In this document: one piece after another, positions 55,132 through 64,000 of the stretch | Numbering within the stretch: position 1 is the stretch's first letter | Layout of the letters: every line of letters begins with the position of its first letter | NCBI GenBank assembly: GCA_965209015.1 | Contig: OZ242367.1 | Span: 310,001 to 374,000 of the forward strand | Direction: 5' to 3' | DNA from: Bin80 sp965209015 | GTDB lineage: Bacteria; Bacteroidota; Rhodothermia; Rhodothermales; Bin80 | Length of the DNA: 64,000 nt | The notes under the pieces: model-generated | The model's database searches: none | The model's input: only the letters and a program-made list of their open reading frames with translations | Told to the model about the DNA's origin: nothing | Position numbers and translations under genes: made by a program

Positions 55132-56303
55132 ATGATGATCAAGCGAGATCTTGAGGAGCAGTTGAATCAGGCAGCGAAGAGATTTCCCGTGGTTACCGTC
55201 ACGGATCCACGGCAGAGCGGAAAAACGACACTGTGCAAAGCTGTGTTTGGGGAGCATCCATATGTGACCTTGGAGGCACCAGACATCCGAGCATTTGCTA
55301 TAGAAGATCCGCGGGGATTTCTATCCCAATATCCCGATGGAGCGATTATAGATGAAGTGCAGCGTGTTCCAGACCTACTCTCATACTTGCAAGGAGTCGT
55401 GGATGACAGTCCCCATGGCGAAGGAAAATGGATTTTAACAGGCTCACAGAATATCTCCTTGCTCAGTTCAATTGGTCAATCTCTGGCGGGGCGAACTGCA
55501 ATATTCAATTTGCTTCCTCTTTCATGGCCCGAAATCACACGATTCTCCCAGTATCCTCAAATTCTTGACGAAGCAATATTTTCTGGGTCTTATCCTCGGA
55601 TCTTTGATTTAGGTCTCAATCCATCGGATTGGCTCAGTGCCTATGTGAGTACCTATATTGAGCGTGATGTACGGATATAAGTAATGTGGGGGATCTCTCG
55701 AGATTTCAGCGTTTCGTTGAGCTGTGTGCGGGAAGAACTGCTCAGCTACTGAACCTTTCGTCTCTATTCTCGGATTGTGGAATTTCTCAGCCTACTGCAA
55801 CGAAATGGATGGGCATTCTCGAGGCTGGCTTTATTGCCTTTCGTCTCCCAAGCTTTGGTGGCAATTTGCGAAAACGGCTTGTACGGATGCCGAAAATACA
55901 TTTCTATGATACTGGACTTGTTTGCTGGCTGTTGGGGATCAGATCTCCAGAGCAACTACGCTCGCACCCGCTTCGTGGACAAATATTTGAGACATGGATC
56001 GTCTCGGAGTTGGTTAAGAAGCAGATGAATCTTGGAGAAACAACCAGATGGCTAACCTTTTATCGGGATCGCAATGGCGCAGAGGTAGATCTGCTGATAG
56101 AGACTCCTTCTCAACTGAAATTGATAGAGGCTAAAACCACATCTACCCTCTCCTCCAATTTATCATCGGGTGTGAGTCGGGTTCTTGGACATTTTCAGGA
56201 ATCTTCTTATCAATGCTCTCCTATCGTAATCTACGGGGGTGACCAAACACAAAACAGAAAGAATGTTGTCCTAATTCCTTGGAGGGAGACGCATACGATA
56301 TGA
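55132..56303 (+). pseudogene. AAA_14/DUF4143 ATPase, frameshifted copy
   Basis: This is the paralogue of 26566-27738. It is open from 55132 to a TAA at 55678-55680 just after ERDVRI, and the rest of the protein continues from 55686 in another frame. Against copy 1 the difference at the break is a 1-bp deletion (CGGATGGTCAAG there, CGGATATAAG here). The first Gly of the Walker A motif is also changed to Asp (DPRQSGKT at codons 25-32), so ATP binding would be impaired even without the frameshift. The downstream creD copy is intact. Confidence 0.88.
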
Positions 56304-56309
56304 GAAAAA

Positions 56310-56464
56310 TAGACCAGTAAACTGTTTAGGGTTGTATCCCGGCAGGAACCCACCTGAAGCAATCCCGTCCCGTCTTATGTATAGGCGCCCTGCTATGCTC
56401 ATGGTAAGGGTAGTCTTTCCTGCGCCTCCCATGCTATCCAGAATTGAAATAATCGCTATGTGTC
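56310..56464 (-). pseudogene. ParA/MinD-type ATPase N-terminal relic
   Basis: The minus-strand translation reads IAIISILDSMGGAGKTTLTM followed by SIAGRLY. This is the typical deviant Walker A N-terminus of ParA proteins, except that the signature Lys before GG is Met. A stop precedes it, and after about 45 residues similarity ends. It is a short relic of a partition-type ATPase, from a plasmid or an integrative element. The first module copy lacks it at the corresponding place. Confidence 0.6.
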
Positions 56465-56488
56465 AGATTCCTCATCGTTGTGAATATG

Positions 56489-57817
56489 TCAGGGAATTTC
56501 CTTGGTAGAAGAGGCTTTGGAGAGGTCTGCAAAATTACGAGTCAGGTACATGGTGAGTGCCAAGAGCAAGAACAAGCCAATGCTTCCGGCTAAAAGAGTG
56601 TAGTCTTGTAGCTGGAGAAGCGTGAATATGAATGCATACAGGAGTACAAGAATCCCCGCCGTCAAGAAACCAATGTTGCGGGAGCCGTAGATCGCACGGG
56701 CATACAAAGCGGCCAATCCAATTGTCGCGATACCAGAGAGGATATAAGCTGCGTTGAATGATGTGTACTCGCCCAACGAGAGAAGCATCAGGAAGAACAA
56801 GCAAAGGTCAAGTCCTACCAGCACATACTGGAATAGGTGTGCTCGTAATCCAAGTCGTAACTCAATCAGGAAGAATGCGAGCAAGGTGAGTCCAATGAGT
56901 AAGAATCCGTAACGGGTTGATCGCTGAGTCTTCCGATAGTGGTCCACTGGAGGATAAAGGGAAAGACCAAAAGCGGAGTCCAACCATTGGCTATCATTTT
57001 GATCACGCCATGATTGCCCGAACGCTCGATTTAAGTCCAGAACCTGCCAACTAGCCGAGAATCCGTCATCCGTAATGGACCGGTGATCGGGGAGAAAAGC
57101 ACCCTGAAAACTTGGGGAAGGCCATGTGGAAGTCAGTTCAAGCTCGGTTATTTTTCCCACAGGGATGAACAGTAGTTCATCATTCCCATCAAGTTTCAGG
57201 TCAAAGCTGAATTCATGGATCCCCTCAACTCCAATATTCGCACTGATCCCGGCAGGAGTCAGTCCAGTTGCTTCTCGCATTCCCGATCCAAACGTAACGG
57301 TCGTATCCGACCAATTAAGCAAGATCTCTTCTTTGATTCCCCGCATATCCGTGATGCCAAATGCAATATAGGCTTCCTGCCAGCGGATATTTTCGTCGGG
57401 AATGGACCACCTACCAAGGTCAATCTCTGGGAACGTGCCTTGGATACTCAGATCTGCTGTGTAAAGAATTGTCTGGTAGATGCCCCGATAGCGGATTTCG
57501 GGTTCAACAACCCCGTTGATGGTCAGGGTATCAGGGAGAAAAAATGCATACCTCACCGCTGGAAGAGGTTCTCCAGTCGCACCGCTCACATAGTTGACCG
57601 TTGAAAAAGGGACAACCATCACGGGGCCCAGAAGTGTTTGTCCTCCGCTCCACTCGTCTCCAATGCTGGAGAGCGTTTTATCGTGTGTCACACTGCGGGT
57701 ATCCACCAAATCCGCAATAATTGCGAGAGGGATCATCAGGATCAATGTGATGGTCCCAATGACGACAAGTCTCAATCCAACAGACTTTCCCAGTTGTTCA
57801 AGGAATTCATTTGGCAT
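56489..57817 (-). CDS. creD: CreD-family inner-membrane protein
   Basis: 442 aa, close to E. coli CreD (450). An N-terminal membrane segment (VIGTITLILMIPLAIIADLV) is followed by a periplasmic beta-rich region with GEPLPAVRYAFFLPD, RYRGIYQTILY and FSFDLKLDGND. About six C-terminal membrane segments begin at YGFLLIGLTLLAFF. CreD belongs to the CreBC regulon and affects envelope integrity and colicin tolerance; its molecular role is unknown. No creBC pair is adjacent. Its start is 3 bp after the gcvP stop, so it is probably expressed with gcvP. A 5'-truncated paralogue lies at 27952-29105. Confidence 0.9.
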   Translation of the reverse strand: MPNEFLEQLGKSVGLRLVVIGTITLILMIPLAIIADLVDTRSVTHDKTLSSIGDEWSGGQTLLGPVMVVPFSTVNYVSGATGEPLPAVRYAFFLPDTLTINGVVEPEIRYRGIYQTILYTADLSIQGTFPEIDLGRWSIPDENIRWQEAYIAFGITDMRGIKEEILLNWSDTTVTFGSGMREATGLTPAGISANIGVEGIHEFSFDLKLDGNDELLFIPVGKITELELTSTWPSPSFQGAFLPDHRSITDDGFSASWQVLDLNRAFGQSWRDQNDSQWLDSAFGLSLYPPVDHYRKTQRSTRYGFLLIGLTLLAFFLIELRLGLRAHLFQYVLVGLDLCLFFLMLLSLGEYTSFNAAYILSGIATIGLAALYARAIYGSRNIGFLTAGILVLLYAFIFTLLQLQDYTLLAGSIGLFLLLALTMYLTRNFADLSKASSTKEIP

Positions 57818-57820
57818 GGG

Positions 57821-60670
57821 TTAGAGTGAATAATCTTCAATCGGAGGACATGAGCAGATCAAGTTTCGATCGCCATATGCCTCGTCAATTCTTCGGACAG
57901 TGGGCCAAAACTTGTGGTCGCGAGTCCAGGGTGCAGGAAAGGCGGCTTGCGCTCTTGTATACGGTAGGTCATAATCATCGGCGCATACTAGCGCCATGGT
58001 ATGTGGGGATTGCTTCAGGAGGTTTCGTTCTCGGTCTTGATTCCCCTGTTCAATCTCGGCAACTTCAGAGCGAATAGAAATCATAGCCTCGCAGAAGCGA
58101 TCCAATTCCGCCTTTGATTCGCTTTCGGTTGGTTCAATCATCATGGTTCCAGCAACTGGCCAAGACAAAGTGGGTGCATGATACCCATAATCCATCAGAC
58201 GCTTGGCGATATCAACGGCTTCAATACCACTTGTGCGCTTAAGAGGTCTCACATCTAGGATGAACTCATGCGCAACATGTCCCGAACTCCCGCGAAATAG
58301 TATATCGTAATGCTCGGACAGACGATGTGCCAGATAATTTGCGTTCAGGATTGCAATTTCAGATGAACGCCTTAATCCGTTGGGGCCGAGAAGGGCAATG
58401 TAGGCCCAACTGACAACTAAGATGCTCGCACTCCCATAGGGAGCAGCCGAAATAGGCCCGATCGCCTGATCCCCACCAGTTGGAATGATCGGATGTCCAG
58501 GTAAAAAAGGTGCAAGATGATCGGCAACACAGATTGGCCCGACACCTGGACCTCCCCCTCCATGCGGGATCGCAAAAGTTTTATGAAGGTTCAGGTGGCA
58601 TACATCAATCCCAAAACTTCCCGGCTTACAAAGCCCGATCTGTGCATTCATGTTGGCACCATCCATATAGACCTGTCCACCGCAGGCATGTACCGCGCCA
58701 CAAATATCACGTATCCGCTCTTCAAACACTCCGTAGGTGGTTGGATAGGTAATCATCAATGCGGCTAAATTTTCACCGTGTTGAACCAGCTTGTTCTCTA
58801 AGTCTTCGTGGTCAATATCCCCATTGGCAAGCGTCTTCAAGACGACCACTTTCATTCCAGCCATCACAGCACTGGCAGGATTCGTACCGTGGGCGGAATC
58901 AGGTACGAGACATACATTCCGATGCGACTCGCCTTTGTTGGTGAGGTAGGCTCGAATTACTAGAAGCCCTGCATATTCACCACTGGCCCCCGAATTTGGC
59001 TGTAAGGAGACCGCTGAGAATCCTGTTAATTCACCCAGCCACTTCTGGAGGTCTTGAAAAATTTCCTGATACCCGTTTGCCTGATCCAAAGGCACGAAGG
59101 GATGCAATCCATTGTAATCTGCCCAACTTACAGCGGCAAGCTGAGCGGCCGCATTCAGCTTCATGGTACAGGATCCAAGGGGGATCATACTGGTAGTGAG
59201 GGAGAGATCACGTGAAGCGAGGCGGTTGAGGTAACGCATCAGTTCGGTCTCGGAGCGATACTGACCGAAGATAGGATGCGTTAAATAGGATGTATCGCGT
59301 GGTAGGACACCCTCATAGGAAGCGGGGATAGATGCAACTAGTTCTTCTGCACTTGGCGGATCTGTGATAAAGAGAGAGAGCAGATTGTCTACCTCCGATT
59401 CGGTTGTTGTTTCATTCAGCGAAATACATACCGCTCCATCCTCCAAATAGCGGAGATTAATCCCGTGTAATTCTGCTTTTTCTTGAAGATCACGCGGTGG
59501 ATTCTCAATACAGATGGTATCAAAAAAATCAAGATTCCGCAGACGGTAGCCATGGCTCAGTAAGCCGTTTGCAAGGGCCTTGGTCCACATGTGGACGCAA
59601 AGGGCAATATTTCTAATTCCCTCAGGGCCATGAAAAACTGCATAAGCGCCTGCCATGACAGCGAGTAACACCTGCGCTGTACATATATTACTGGTTGCCC
59701 GTGCTCGTTTGATGTGCTGTTCACGTACTTGCAGGGCCATGCGCAATGCAGGGGTACCCTCCATATCTACAGTAACCCCAATCATTCGTCCAGGAACCTG
59801 TCGGCGGAATGCACTCTTCGTTGAAAAGAATGCAGCGTGGGGGCCTCCGTAGCCAAGTGGGACGCCAAATCTCTGAGAGTTACCAATCACGGCGTCAGCT
59901 CCAAATTCTCCAGGCGCACGAAGCAATGCAAGACTCAAAAGGTCCGCAGCGACCGCCAGATAGGCTTCCTGTTGATGTGCCTCTTCGCAGAGATGCTCAT
60001 AGTCATCAATTTTGCCATCGGATCCTGGGTACTGCACCAATGCCCCAAATACATCCGAGGTGAATTCAAAAGATGTATGATCAGCAACAACTAGTCGAAT
60101 CCCCAGAGGAATGGACCGGGCTTTCATAACACTGATCGTCTGAGGGTGACAATTACTGGAGACAAGAAACGTGTAACGTTTGCGAGTGAGGCGAAAGAAC
60201 ATGGTCATAGCTTCTGCCGCCGCCGTTCCTTCATCCAAGAGGGATGCATTCGCAATCTCCATTCCAGTAAGATCAATCACCGCAGTCTGGAAATTCAAAA
60301 GTGCTTCCAGTCGTCCCTGGGAGATCTCTGCCTGATAGGGGGTATACTGTGTATACCAGGATGGATTTTCAAGCACCGCACGCAGGATCGCTCGAGGGGT
60401 GATGGTATCATGATATCCCATACCGATATACGAGCGAAAGATCTTGTTACGCCGTCCGATCTTTCGTAAATTAGAAATCACGACATGTTCGGGACGGGCC
60501 TCCGGCACATCCAGAGGTTGATCATCTAAGATAGATGTAGGGACGGTCTGTTCAATCAATTCGTCTAACGTACGGAGACCAAGTGTTTCAATCATCTCTT
60601 GAACATCCGTCTTTGAAGGACCAATATGTCGAGCGGCAAACCGATCGGCATGCGGGAGATGTGTACCCAT
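57821..60670 (-). CDS. gcvP: Glycine dehydrogenase (decarboxylating), P protein of the glycine cleavage system
   Basis: 949 aa, full length and single-chain. The N-terminus RFAARHIGPSKTDVQEMIETL is the family start. The PLP-lysine motif is in HLNLHKTFAIPHGGGGPG near residue 700. A VNLHPFVPLDQ-type block appears as NGLHPFVPLDQANGY, and DSAHGTNPASAVMAGM and the C-terminal RDHKFWPTVRRIDEAYGDRN are typical. It decarboxylates glycine and loads the aminomethyl group onto the lipoyl H protein. No gcvT or gcvH is adjacent. It lies 55 bp after rnc and 3 bp before creD, on the same strand. I looked for a glycine riboswitch in the short upstream gap and saw none. Confidence 0.96.
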   Translation of the reverse strand: MGTHLPHADRFAARHIGPSKTDVQEMIETLGLRTLDELIEQTVPTSILDDQPLDVPEARPEHVVISNLRKIGRRNKIFRSYIGMGYHDTITPRAILRAVLENPSWYTQYTPYQAEISQGRLEALLNFQTAVIDLTGMEIANASLLDEGTAAAEAMTMFFRLTRKRYTFLVSSNCHPQTISVMKARSIPLGIRLVVADHTSFEFTSDVFGALVQYPGSDGKIDDYEHLCEEAHQQEAYLAVAADLLSLALLRAPGEFGADAVIGNSQRFGVPLGYGGPHAAFFSTKSAFRRQVPGRMIGVTVDMEGTPALRMALQVREQHIKRARATSNICTAQVLLAVMAGAYAVFHGPEGIRNIALCVHMWTKALANGLLSHGYRLRNLDFFDTICIENPPRDLQEKAELHGINLRYLEDGAVCISLNETTTESEVDNLLSLFITDPPSAEELVASIPASYEGVLPRDTSYLTHPIFGQYRSETELMRYLNRLASRDLSLTTSMIPLGSCTMKLNAAAQLAAVSWADYNGLHPFVPLDQANGYQEIFQDLQKWLGELTGFSAVSLQPNSGASGEYAGLLVIRAYLTNKGESHRNVCLVPDSAHGTNPASAVMAGMKVVVLKTLANGDIDHEDLENKLVQHGENLAALMITYPTTYGVFEERIRDICGAVHACGGQVYMDGANMNAQIGLCKPGSFGIDVCHLNLHKTFAIPHGGGGPGVGPICVADHLAPFLPGHPIIPTGGDQAIGPISAAPYGSASILVVSWAYIALLGPNGLRRSSEIAILNANYLAHRLSEHYDILFRGSSGHVAHEFILDVRPLKRTSGIEAVDIAKRLMDYGYHAPTLSWPVAGTMMIEPTESESKAELDRFCEAMISIRSEVAEIEQGNQDRERNLLKQSPHTMALVCADDYDLPYTRAQAAFPAPWTRDHKFWPTVRRIDEAYGDRNLICSCPPIEDYSL

Positions 60671-60725
60671 TCGTTAGTTCAGTCTGAAATTTGAGAGAAG
60701 GAAAGTAAAGTTTGGATCGGTCCCA

Positions 60726-61472
60726 TCAGGGGATTGATTCATCACTCTTAGAAAAAGACTTCAAAGCCTGACGGGCGGCCAGTTGCTCAGCTTTCTTTTT
60801 GCTGGTTGCCTGACCTCTCCCGTGGCAGCATTCCCCGACGTAGACCTCCATAGTAAAGATTAAGTCATGGGGAGGGCCATCCGTTCCCACATGAAGATAG
60901 TTTGGTTGTGGCCATCCTTTGGCTTGAACGAACTCCTGTAGTCTACTCTTGTAATTCTCATCTTTGGCAATCAACCGTGCTAAGTCTACTTGCTCGAGGA
61001 TATGCCTATGAATGAAACGACGGGAGATGGTTATACCACGATCAAGGTGAATTGCACCAATAATTGACTCTAAACAGTCACCAAGTATTGAATTATTTGT
61101 TCGACCGCCCTGCGATTCCGTATGTGGATCTAGTTCAACGAACTCTCCTATTCCAAGGTCACGAGCGACTCCGGCACAGGCTTTTCCACTGACTAACTTG
61201 GATCGTGTTGACGTAAGAAATCCTTCCATTTTCTCTGGAAATTTGTCATACAGATACTCCGCAATCACCCAGCCGAGAATTGCATCTCCAAGAAATTCTA
61301 ATCTCTCATAAGACTGAGAAGTAACAGGGTTTTGATTCCGCTCAACAGATGGATGTCTGAGGGCTTTTTCAAATAGAGAGAAGTCATAGATTCGGATCCC
61401 GAGCACTCGCTCGAGTTGGATCCATCGAGAGTGATTCCTGCGAGAATAAATTCGTCGGAGGTTTCGTATCAT
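60726..61472 (-). CDS. rnc: Ribonuclease III
   Basis: 248 aa. The signature ERLEFLGDAIL lies at 56-66 with the metal-binding Glu59 and Asp63. The second acidic cluster, GDCLESIIGAI, has Asp132 and Glu135. The C-terminal dsRNA-binding domain (about 172-243) ends with GRGQATSKKKAEQLAARQAL. It cleaves double-stranded RNA in rRNA processing and antisense decay. The first 20 residues are a basic extension, common in Bacteroidota. It is followed by gcvP on the same strand. Its start is almost back-to-back with the small membrane protein gene on the plus strand. Confidence 0.94.
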   Translation of the reverse strand: MIRNLRRIYSRRNHSRWIQLERVLGIRIYDFSLFEKALRHPSVERNQNPVTSQSYERLEFLGDAILGWVIAEYLYDKFPEKMEGFLTSTRSKLVSGKACAGVARDLGIGEFVELDPHTESQGGRTNNSILGDCLESIIGAIHLDRGITISRRFIHRHILEQVDLARLIAKDENYKSRLQEFVQAKGWPQPNYLHVGTDGPPHDLIFTMEVYVGECCHGRGQATSKKKAEQLAARQALKSFSKSDESIP

Positions 61473-61539
61473 GCAACCAGAACCTTATCTTGGAGTATCC
61501 AAGAAGGATAGATCTTTCAAAACAAGTCGATCAAAAATT

Positions 61540-61818
61540 ATGATATGGGTCATTGTTCCGATAATTGGCATTCTAACTCCTTTCTGCTACGGTGCATACG
61601 TGAAATGGGTAAAACTCCAAAAGATGCGGATGAATGCGCCGATCACAGATGATCATGTTGCACGACTTCTTGAAGCCGAAGATGCAATTGAGTCTGCCCA
61701 GCGGCGAATCGAAAACTTGGAATCAATTGTAGTCTCTCGACTACTAGAGGATCCTTCCGAAAAGGAGACCGTGAACATAGAGACACCTGAAATGATCGCT
61801 CAAAGTGCTTCAAAGTAA
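61540..61818 (+). CDS. Small PspB-like membrane protein
   Basis: 92 aa from the ATG at 61540. An upstream ATG at 61471 would add 23 residues but would overlap the rnc start codon on the other strand, leaving no room for promoters. It has one N-terminal membrane segment (MIWVIVPIIGILTPFCYGAY), a basic stretch, then a helical segment with heptad-like spacing (LLEAEDAIESAQRRIENLES). This layout recalls PspB, which helps sense inner-membrane damage with PspC and PspA; no pspA or pspC is nearby. The resemblance is in architecture and needs a profile search. Confidence 0.5.
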   Translation: MIWVIVPIIGILTPFCYGAYVKWVKLQKMRMNAPITDDHVARLLEAEDAIESAQRRIENLESIVVSRLLEDPSEKETVNIETPEMIAQSASK

Positions 61819-61955
61819 CCAGCCTGATCATTGCTTTAATTCTCAGTTCGTGGTGATCGCAATCGTGAGGCTGGTATTGAGTTCGGGCTTCATAGATGCG
61901 TGAGCCGCAGTGAATAACCCGCTTTGTACTATACGCATTCAAGCGATTGAGAATG

Positions 61956-62271
61956 GGTTCTACCGCAATTTGTGTGGGATAAGAAGCATTTTATGAACTG
62001 GGGGAATCTGTACAAATGTACATGCTTTCGTGTTGGAAAGAGGGACATCAAAACAGCTATCAAGGTTCCCGAGATGTGTCAGTCACATCATACCATAGCC
62101 TGTAATGCGTTCTATTCGATACGATTGAATACCATCACAGAGCTAATTACGGCAAAATCCAAGAACTCAAAACGATTGGGATAGGATAAAGAATCTTTGC
62201 AATTTTCAGAAATGCGATTCTATTCTTCTTCGGAGAATTCAACCTCCAGCCACAATATTCGCGGTAGAACC
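61956..62271 (+). mobile_element. MITE copy 2 (316 bp) with 8-bp target duplication
   Basis: Inverted copy of the element at 159-473. Ends are GGTTCTACCGC (61956-61966) and GCGGTAGAACC (62261-62271). The flanking direct repeat is TGAGAATG (61948-61955 and 62272-62279), different from the one at copy 1, as expected for independent insertions. The interior is nearly the same as copy 1 over its whole length. It has no transposase. Confidence 0.9.
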
Positions 62272-62279
62272 TGAGAATG

Positions 62280-62660
62280 AAATGAAGGTGTCAAAGCGCA
62301 GAGTGGATGATCCTGAAACAAGTACAATCAAGGAATCCTGATTGAGAAGATCTTTCCTGCGGGGGGATTTTATCTTTGTCCTGAACAGAGTCGTAGGGAT
62401 GAGTGAAAGGACCAGTGCAGGTGTGGAGTCAGGCCACATTCATGCAGGAATAAGTAACAAATACACAGCACACCATGAAATGGCCACTGTACTTTGATGG
62501 AATTGTCCCGGTTGGGTTTCCTCTTCAAAAAACGTCCCTATAGTAATTTGAATGATGGCGGACGGTCGCATAAGTGAGAATCATGAACACAAACAGACCC
62601 AGGTCATTGGCAGGGCAGCGCGGGCATACGATGTGCTAAGGATGATCATGATTTCAGGGG
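62280..62660. other. Intergenic region after MITE copy 2
   Basis: About 380 bp with no convincing open frame, RNA gene or repeat. It ends at the stop of the convergent DUF2236 gene. Confidence 0.4.
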
Positions 62661-63860
62661 TTACCAGTCCTGAGAGAGAGCATCCTTTACATGAGTTGGT
62701 AGCCGGTAGCTGATCCCAATCGTGTCAAACGCCGAAACGCCCAGTAATTCCGAGAAGTTTTTTCTCCGAATAAATTGAGTGTCCTTGAGGAGTCTCTCTA
62801 GCATAATGCTACCTCGGAAGAGAATCAGAGCCAGAAAGCCGTTGTAACGGGGATATTGAAACTGCTCCGAAAGCTTGCGACCGAGGAGTATACGTGAAAG
62901 TGAATAGGCTAACTCGAGCTGAGATTTTGCTTCCTTTTCATCCTTTGTGCTGGTAACACTTGGTATAGCATGAATTAATGCGTTCGCAACATCGGCAGAA
63001 ATTTGGTCGGGCGGTGGTTCGCATAATAAACCGATTTTGAAATATTTGCGGGCATCCTCTATAGTCTCGTAAAGTATGGCTTCAGGAACCCCAAACAGAT
63101 ATCCCACATAGCGCCAAACATCCATGATGCTTTGTTTTTCTGCCTTGCTGAATCGTACTCCGAGCCGTCTGGCAAAATGTAAGAGACGCATGGAGAACAC
63201 CGAAATGGCGAAACCAATATGGGCTGCACTAAGGGGGTAGCCCCAAGATTGGGAATCCCACTCATCTGAACGGTTTAATAGGTAGCGGATTTTTGAATGG
63301 ACAAATCGGATGCGCACCGTGATCTTATACCCATCATTTGTACGTAACATGCCGTCAGGATAAAAGATTTCAAGTAGGTGCCTCGCATTGAAACCTAAGC
63401 GACGCTTGGTATTGTCTGATCCGACACGCCCCGTGATATAGAAAGACTTAGCGATCATTGTAGAAAATCCCTCAACAAGAACGCCCGCGACAAATGCTCC
63501 AAGGACTAAACCAGCATTTTTATAGATGGCCTGATTAGAGGGCTTAAAGGATTCGTGGTTTAGCCAAGATGGATGGGTATTATCTAGCTTATGAAAGAAT
63601 TCACGCAGACTTTTAGGTGCCTCGGATATAATCTCTTCATTTTGTTCAATCCCAGCAGCCACATATAGGTTGAGTTCCCAAGGCTCCAAGACGGACATAC
63701 AGTCCTCCATCACTGGATCCAATTCAGGATCCCCTACGGTCGTGTGACGAACATAATTTTCTGCGAGAGTACGATCCTTCAATCGGGCTTTGGCATAACC
63801 TTGCTGATAGCTGTCAGGAATGACAAACGGGGGATGACTCTCAGATCCAGCATTAGACAT
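62661..63860 (-). CDS. DUF2236 / MpaB-like oxygenase family protein
   Basis: 399 aa. Family features are a TVGDPELDPVM opening, a glycine-rich membrane-proximal helix (GLVLGAFVAGVLVEGFSTMI), the likely heme-ligand region VRIRFVHSKIRYLL, the WGYPLSAAHIGFAISVFSM block, and SKAEKQSIMDVWRYVGYLFG followed by VPEAIL. The family includes ER-bound oxygenase MpaB and is related to latex-clearing protein Lcp, both heme enzymes cleaving isoprenoid chains. The substrate is unknown. It is isolated, converging on the MITE region with no clear operon partner. The last 140 bp of the window beyond its start show nothing recognisable. Confidence 0.78.
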   Translation of the reverse strand: MSNAGSESHPPFVIPDSYQQGYAKARLKDRTLAENYVRHTTVGDPELDPVMEDCMSVLEPWELNLYVAAGIEQNEEIISEAPKSLREFFHKLDNTHPSWLNHESFKPSNQAIYKNAGLVLGAFVAGVLVEGFSTMIAKSFYITGRVGSDNTKRRLGFNARHLLEIFYPDGMLRTNDGYKITVRIRFVHSKIRYLLNRSDEWDSQSWGYPLSAAHIGFAISVFSMRLLHFARRLGVRFSKAEKQSIMDVWRYVGYLFGVPEAILYETIEDARKYFKIGLLCEPPPDQISADVANALIHAIPSVTSTKDEKEAKSQLELAYSLSRILLGRKLSEQFQYPRYNGFLALILFRGSIMLERLLKDTQFIRRKNFSELLGVSAFDTIGISYRLPTHVKDALSQDW

Positions 63861-64000
63861 TTTTTTCTAGAGATTGATACCAGCTAAATGAAGTATTCAA
63901 GTAGACGTTGGAAATCACCTTAGACTTGGTGTGTCTTTTGTAGAGGAAATAAGAAAGCCTGCCACCTACACAGACTCTCAACATTCACTGGACAATTATA

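Noticed and set aside
60671..60725. A glycine riboswitch ahead of gcvP
   Set aside because: The gap to rnc is only 55 bp and holds no recognisable aptamer; the genes look co-transcribed.

Overview
ORGANISM. This is a bacterial chromosome window with moderate GC content. Several things point to the Bacteroidota, most likely the Rhodothermota or a similar marine lineage. Start codons almost never have a Shine-Dalgarno sequence. A HiPIP is encoded next to an SLC12-type transporter. The gene set also includes a eukaryote-like PTPS, FolE, YqgE and a PhoB/PhoR pair, with a high load of IS relics. This is an inference from gene content; no rRNA or other marker is present.

LAYOUT. (1) 1-830 is a graveyard: a group II intron reverse transcriptase fragment interrupted by a MITE and running into an ISAzo13-type transposase relic. 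(2) 853-10911 (minus strand) is a very compact seven-gene operon. In transcription order it encodes a GNAT protein, an OleC-like AMP-ligase, a class I HMG-CoA reductase, a UbiA prenyltransferase, a rifampin-phosphotransferase-like dikinase, a DUF3419/BtaA-like aminocarboxypropyl transferase and a long phytol/dolichol kinase-like membrane protein. It looks like an undescribed isoprenoid/lipid pathway and is the best candidate here for a new biochemical system. An intact ISL3-family IS with an 8-bp target duplication (11070-12484) sits just upstream. (3) 13096-25366 is housekeeping: a hypothetical gene coupled to yqgE, folE and ptpS, a HIT protein, an outer-membrane protein, coaE, phoB/phoR, a HiPIP, an SLC12 transporter and a glycogen synthase. 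The glycogen synthase is joined in frame to an ISNCY transposase remnant.

(4) 25586-57817 is a duplicated segment. Two giant minus-strand genes (3661 and 3984 aa) encode exported surface proteins: signal peptide, SwmB-like domain, leucine-rich repeats, 22 or 25 Calx-beta repeats, a cadherin-like region and a C-terminal outer-membrane beta-barrel. Each start codon runs directly into a poly-G tract (9 and 20 G), which suggests phase variation. Each gene also has an upstream ATG in another frame that reads into the tract. The pair is flanked by two copies of a module made of an upstream arm, a DUF4143 ATPase and creD. The copies have decayed in complementary ways: the left one has an intact ATPase and a truncated creD, the right one a frameshifted ATPase and an intact creD. 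Relics of IstB and ParA lie in the same region.

(5) 57821-63860 holds gcvP, rnc, a small PspB-like membrane protein, a second MITE copy inverted relative to the first, and a DUF2236/MpaB-like oxygenase. No tRNA, rRNA or CRISPR array was seen.
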